This document shows positions 8,502 to 9,286 of a stretch of 9,286 nt of DNA, piece after piece. The position numbers were made by a program, and so were the translations under genes. The notes under the pieces are model-generated. The model saw nothing but the letters and a program-made list of their open reading frames with translations, had not been told where the DNA came from and did not search any database. The DNA comes from Thermoplasmata archaeon (lineage in GTDB: Archaea > Thermoplasmatota > Thermoplasmata > Lutacidiplasmatales > UBA184): assembly GCA_030039825.1 (NCBI GenBank), contig JASHUV010000003.1, forward strand, positions 1-9,286. The letters run 5' to 3'. How positions within the stretch are numbered: position 1 is the first letter of the stretch; each line of letters begins with the position of its first letter.

Positions 8502-9274
8502 TGCGCACGGTCGTGCCGGTGGTCGAGCGGGTGCTCGAGACCCCGAGCACCGTCACCCTGCGTTTTCCGTTCGCCCCGGCGGCCCGTCCGGGCCAGTTCG
8601 TGATGCTCTGGGTGCCGGGCGACGACGAGATCCCGATGTCGCTCTCCTACGTCGAGGGATCGAAGGGGGTCACGGTCAAGGTGATGGGGTCGACGAGCCG
8701 GACCGTCCAGTCGATCGCGGTCGGCGACCGGATCGGCATCCGGGGCCCGTACGGCAACGCGTTCGACCTCTCCCCCGGCCGGATCCTCCTGGTCGGTGGC
8801 GGCTCGGGATCGGCCGTGCTCGCGCCCGCGGCCGAGGCGGCGGCGCGGCGAGGCGCCCGGCTGACCGTCGCGCTCGGGGCCACGACGGCCTCGGAGCTCC
8901 TGTTCGCGGAACGGTTCCGCCGTATGGGGGCGCGCGTCGAGATCGCCACCGACGACGGAACGGCGGGGAGGAGGGGATACGTGACCCGCGTGTCCGACGC
9001 CCTGCTCGCGTCGGAGCGCTTCGACGCGCTCTGGACCTGCGGTCCGGAGGTCATGATGGGCAAGGTCCTCGCCTCCGCCGAGGCGGCCCACGTCCCGGCG
9101 ATCGGGTCGGTGGAGCGGGTCATGAAGTGCGCCCTCGGCATGTGCGACGCCTGTTCGCTCGGCCCCTACCATGTCTGCACGGACGGCCCGGTCTTCTCCG
9201 GCGAGGCGCTCCGCGGCCTCCCGGAGTTCGGCCACCTCAAGCGGGAGTCTTCCGGCCGGCTCGTTCCCGCCTGA
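8498..9274 (+). CDS. pyrK: Dihydroorotate dehydrogenase electron-transfer subunit PyrK
   Basis: PyrK carries FAD and a 2Fe-2S cluster and moves electrons from PyrD's FMN to NAD+. The 258 residues match the usual length. The N-terminal FAD barrel includes RPGQFVMLWVPG (30-41) and PMSLS (46-50), the flavin-binding stretch, where Ile precedes the Pro instead of the Arg seen in many relatives. Next come IRGPYGNAFDL (81-91) and the nucleotide-binding LLVGGGSGSAVL (97-108), then TCGPEVMM (180-187). The cluster ligands are C211, C216, C219 and C227 (C-x4-C-x2-C-x7-C), followed by the conserved DGPVF (229-233). All four Cys are present, so the subunit should be functional. The ATG overlaps the pyrD stop as ATGA, consistent with translational coupling and equal dosage. 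The gene ends 12 bp before the window edge. Confidence 0.95.
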   Translation: MMRTVVPVVERVLETPSTVTLRFPFAPAARPGQFVMLWVPGDDEIPMSLSYVEGSKGVTVKVMGSTSRTVQSIAVGDRIGIRGPYGNAFDLSPGRILLVGGGSGSAVLAPAAEAAARRGARLTVALGATTASELLFAERFRRMGARVEIATDDGTAGRRGYVTRVSDALLASERFDALWTCGPEVMMGKVLASAEAAHVPAIGSVERVMKCALGMCDACSLGPYHVCTDGPVFSGEALRGLPEFGHLKRESSGRLVPA

Positions 9275-9286
9275 CCCGGCGGCATT

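Noticed and set aside
7703..9235. Long minus-strand frame of about 510 codons opposite pyrD and pyrK
   Set aside because: Low-complexity Arg/Ala/Ser-rich translation, no motifs, no promoter. It covers two unmistakable genes on the plus strand.

Overview
The window looks like a compact, very GC-rich piece of an archaeal chromosome, probably euryarchaeal in the broad sense (a Thermoplasmatota-like lineage would fit). I cannot fix the taxon from sequence reading alone. The archaeal call rests on a uL16/L10e ribosomal protein of the archaeal/eukaryotic type, a proteasome-activating nucleotidase (PAN), an archaeal GHMP-type pantoate kinase, an archaeal-type PyrK, an EF-Tu-like protein with a decayed G domain, and TATA-like boxes about 25-31 bp ahead of most start codons, the layout expected for leaderless archaeal mRNAs. 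High GC leaves most frames open on both strands, so many long ORFs here are shadows.

Layout, left to right. 1-255 (-): 5' part of a small zinc-ribbon protein that runs off the left edge. 369-833 (+): UspA-family stress protein. 861-1367 (-): ribosomal protein uL16/L10e. 1403-2344 (-): pantoate kinase of archaeal CoA synthesis. 2437-3642 (+): PAN, the ATPase that feeds the 20S proteasome. 3639-3881 (-): a second small zinc-ribbon protein whose stop codon overlaps the PAN stop. 3924-4883 (-): EF-Tu-domain protein with no recognisable GTP-binding motifs, overlapping the end of clpB. 4880-7489 (-): ClpB disaggregase. 7542-8501 (+): dihydroorotate dehydrogenase PyrD. 8498-9274 (+): its FAD/2Fe-2S electron-transfer partner PyrK. 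No gap exceeds about 115 bp.

How the genes work together. PyrD and PyrK form one complex and overlap by ATGA. ClpB and the EF-Tu-like gene overlap by GTGA and are presumably one transcript. PAN, ClpB and UspA give the window a protein-quality-control and stress flavour, while uL16, CoA synthesis and pyrimidine synthesis are housekeeping. Two divergent pairs (clpB/pyrD and pantoate kinase/PAN) each have one self-complementary TATA-like box between them. In the clpB/pyrD case it sits almost exactly midway, so one box could serve two leaderless transcripts.

I see no mobile element, CRISPR array, tRNA or rRNA. The points most worth a second look are the ClpB/EF-Tu-like pseudo-GTPase pair, the shared palindromic TATA boxes, the Phe-for-Tyr change in PAN's C-terminal proteasome-docking tail, and the two related zinc-ribbon proteins. 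I do not see a clearly new multi-gene system.
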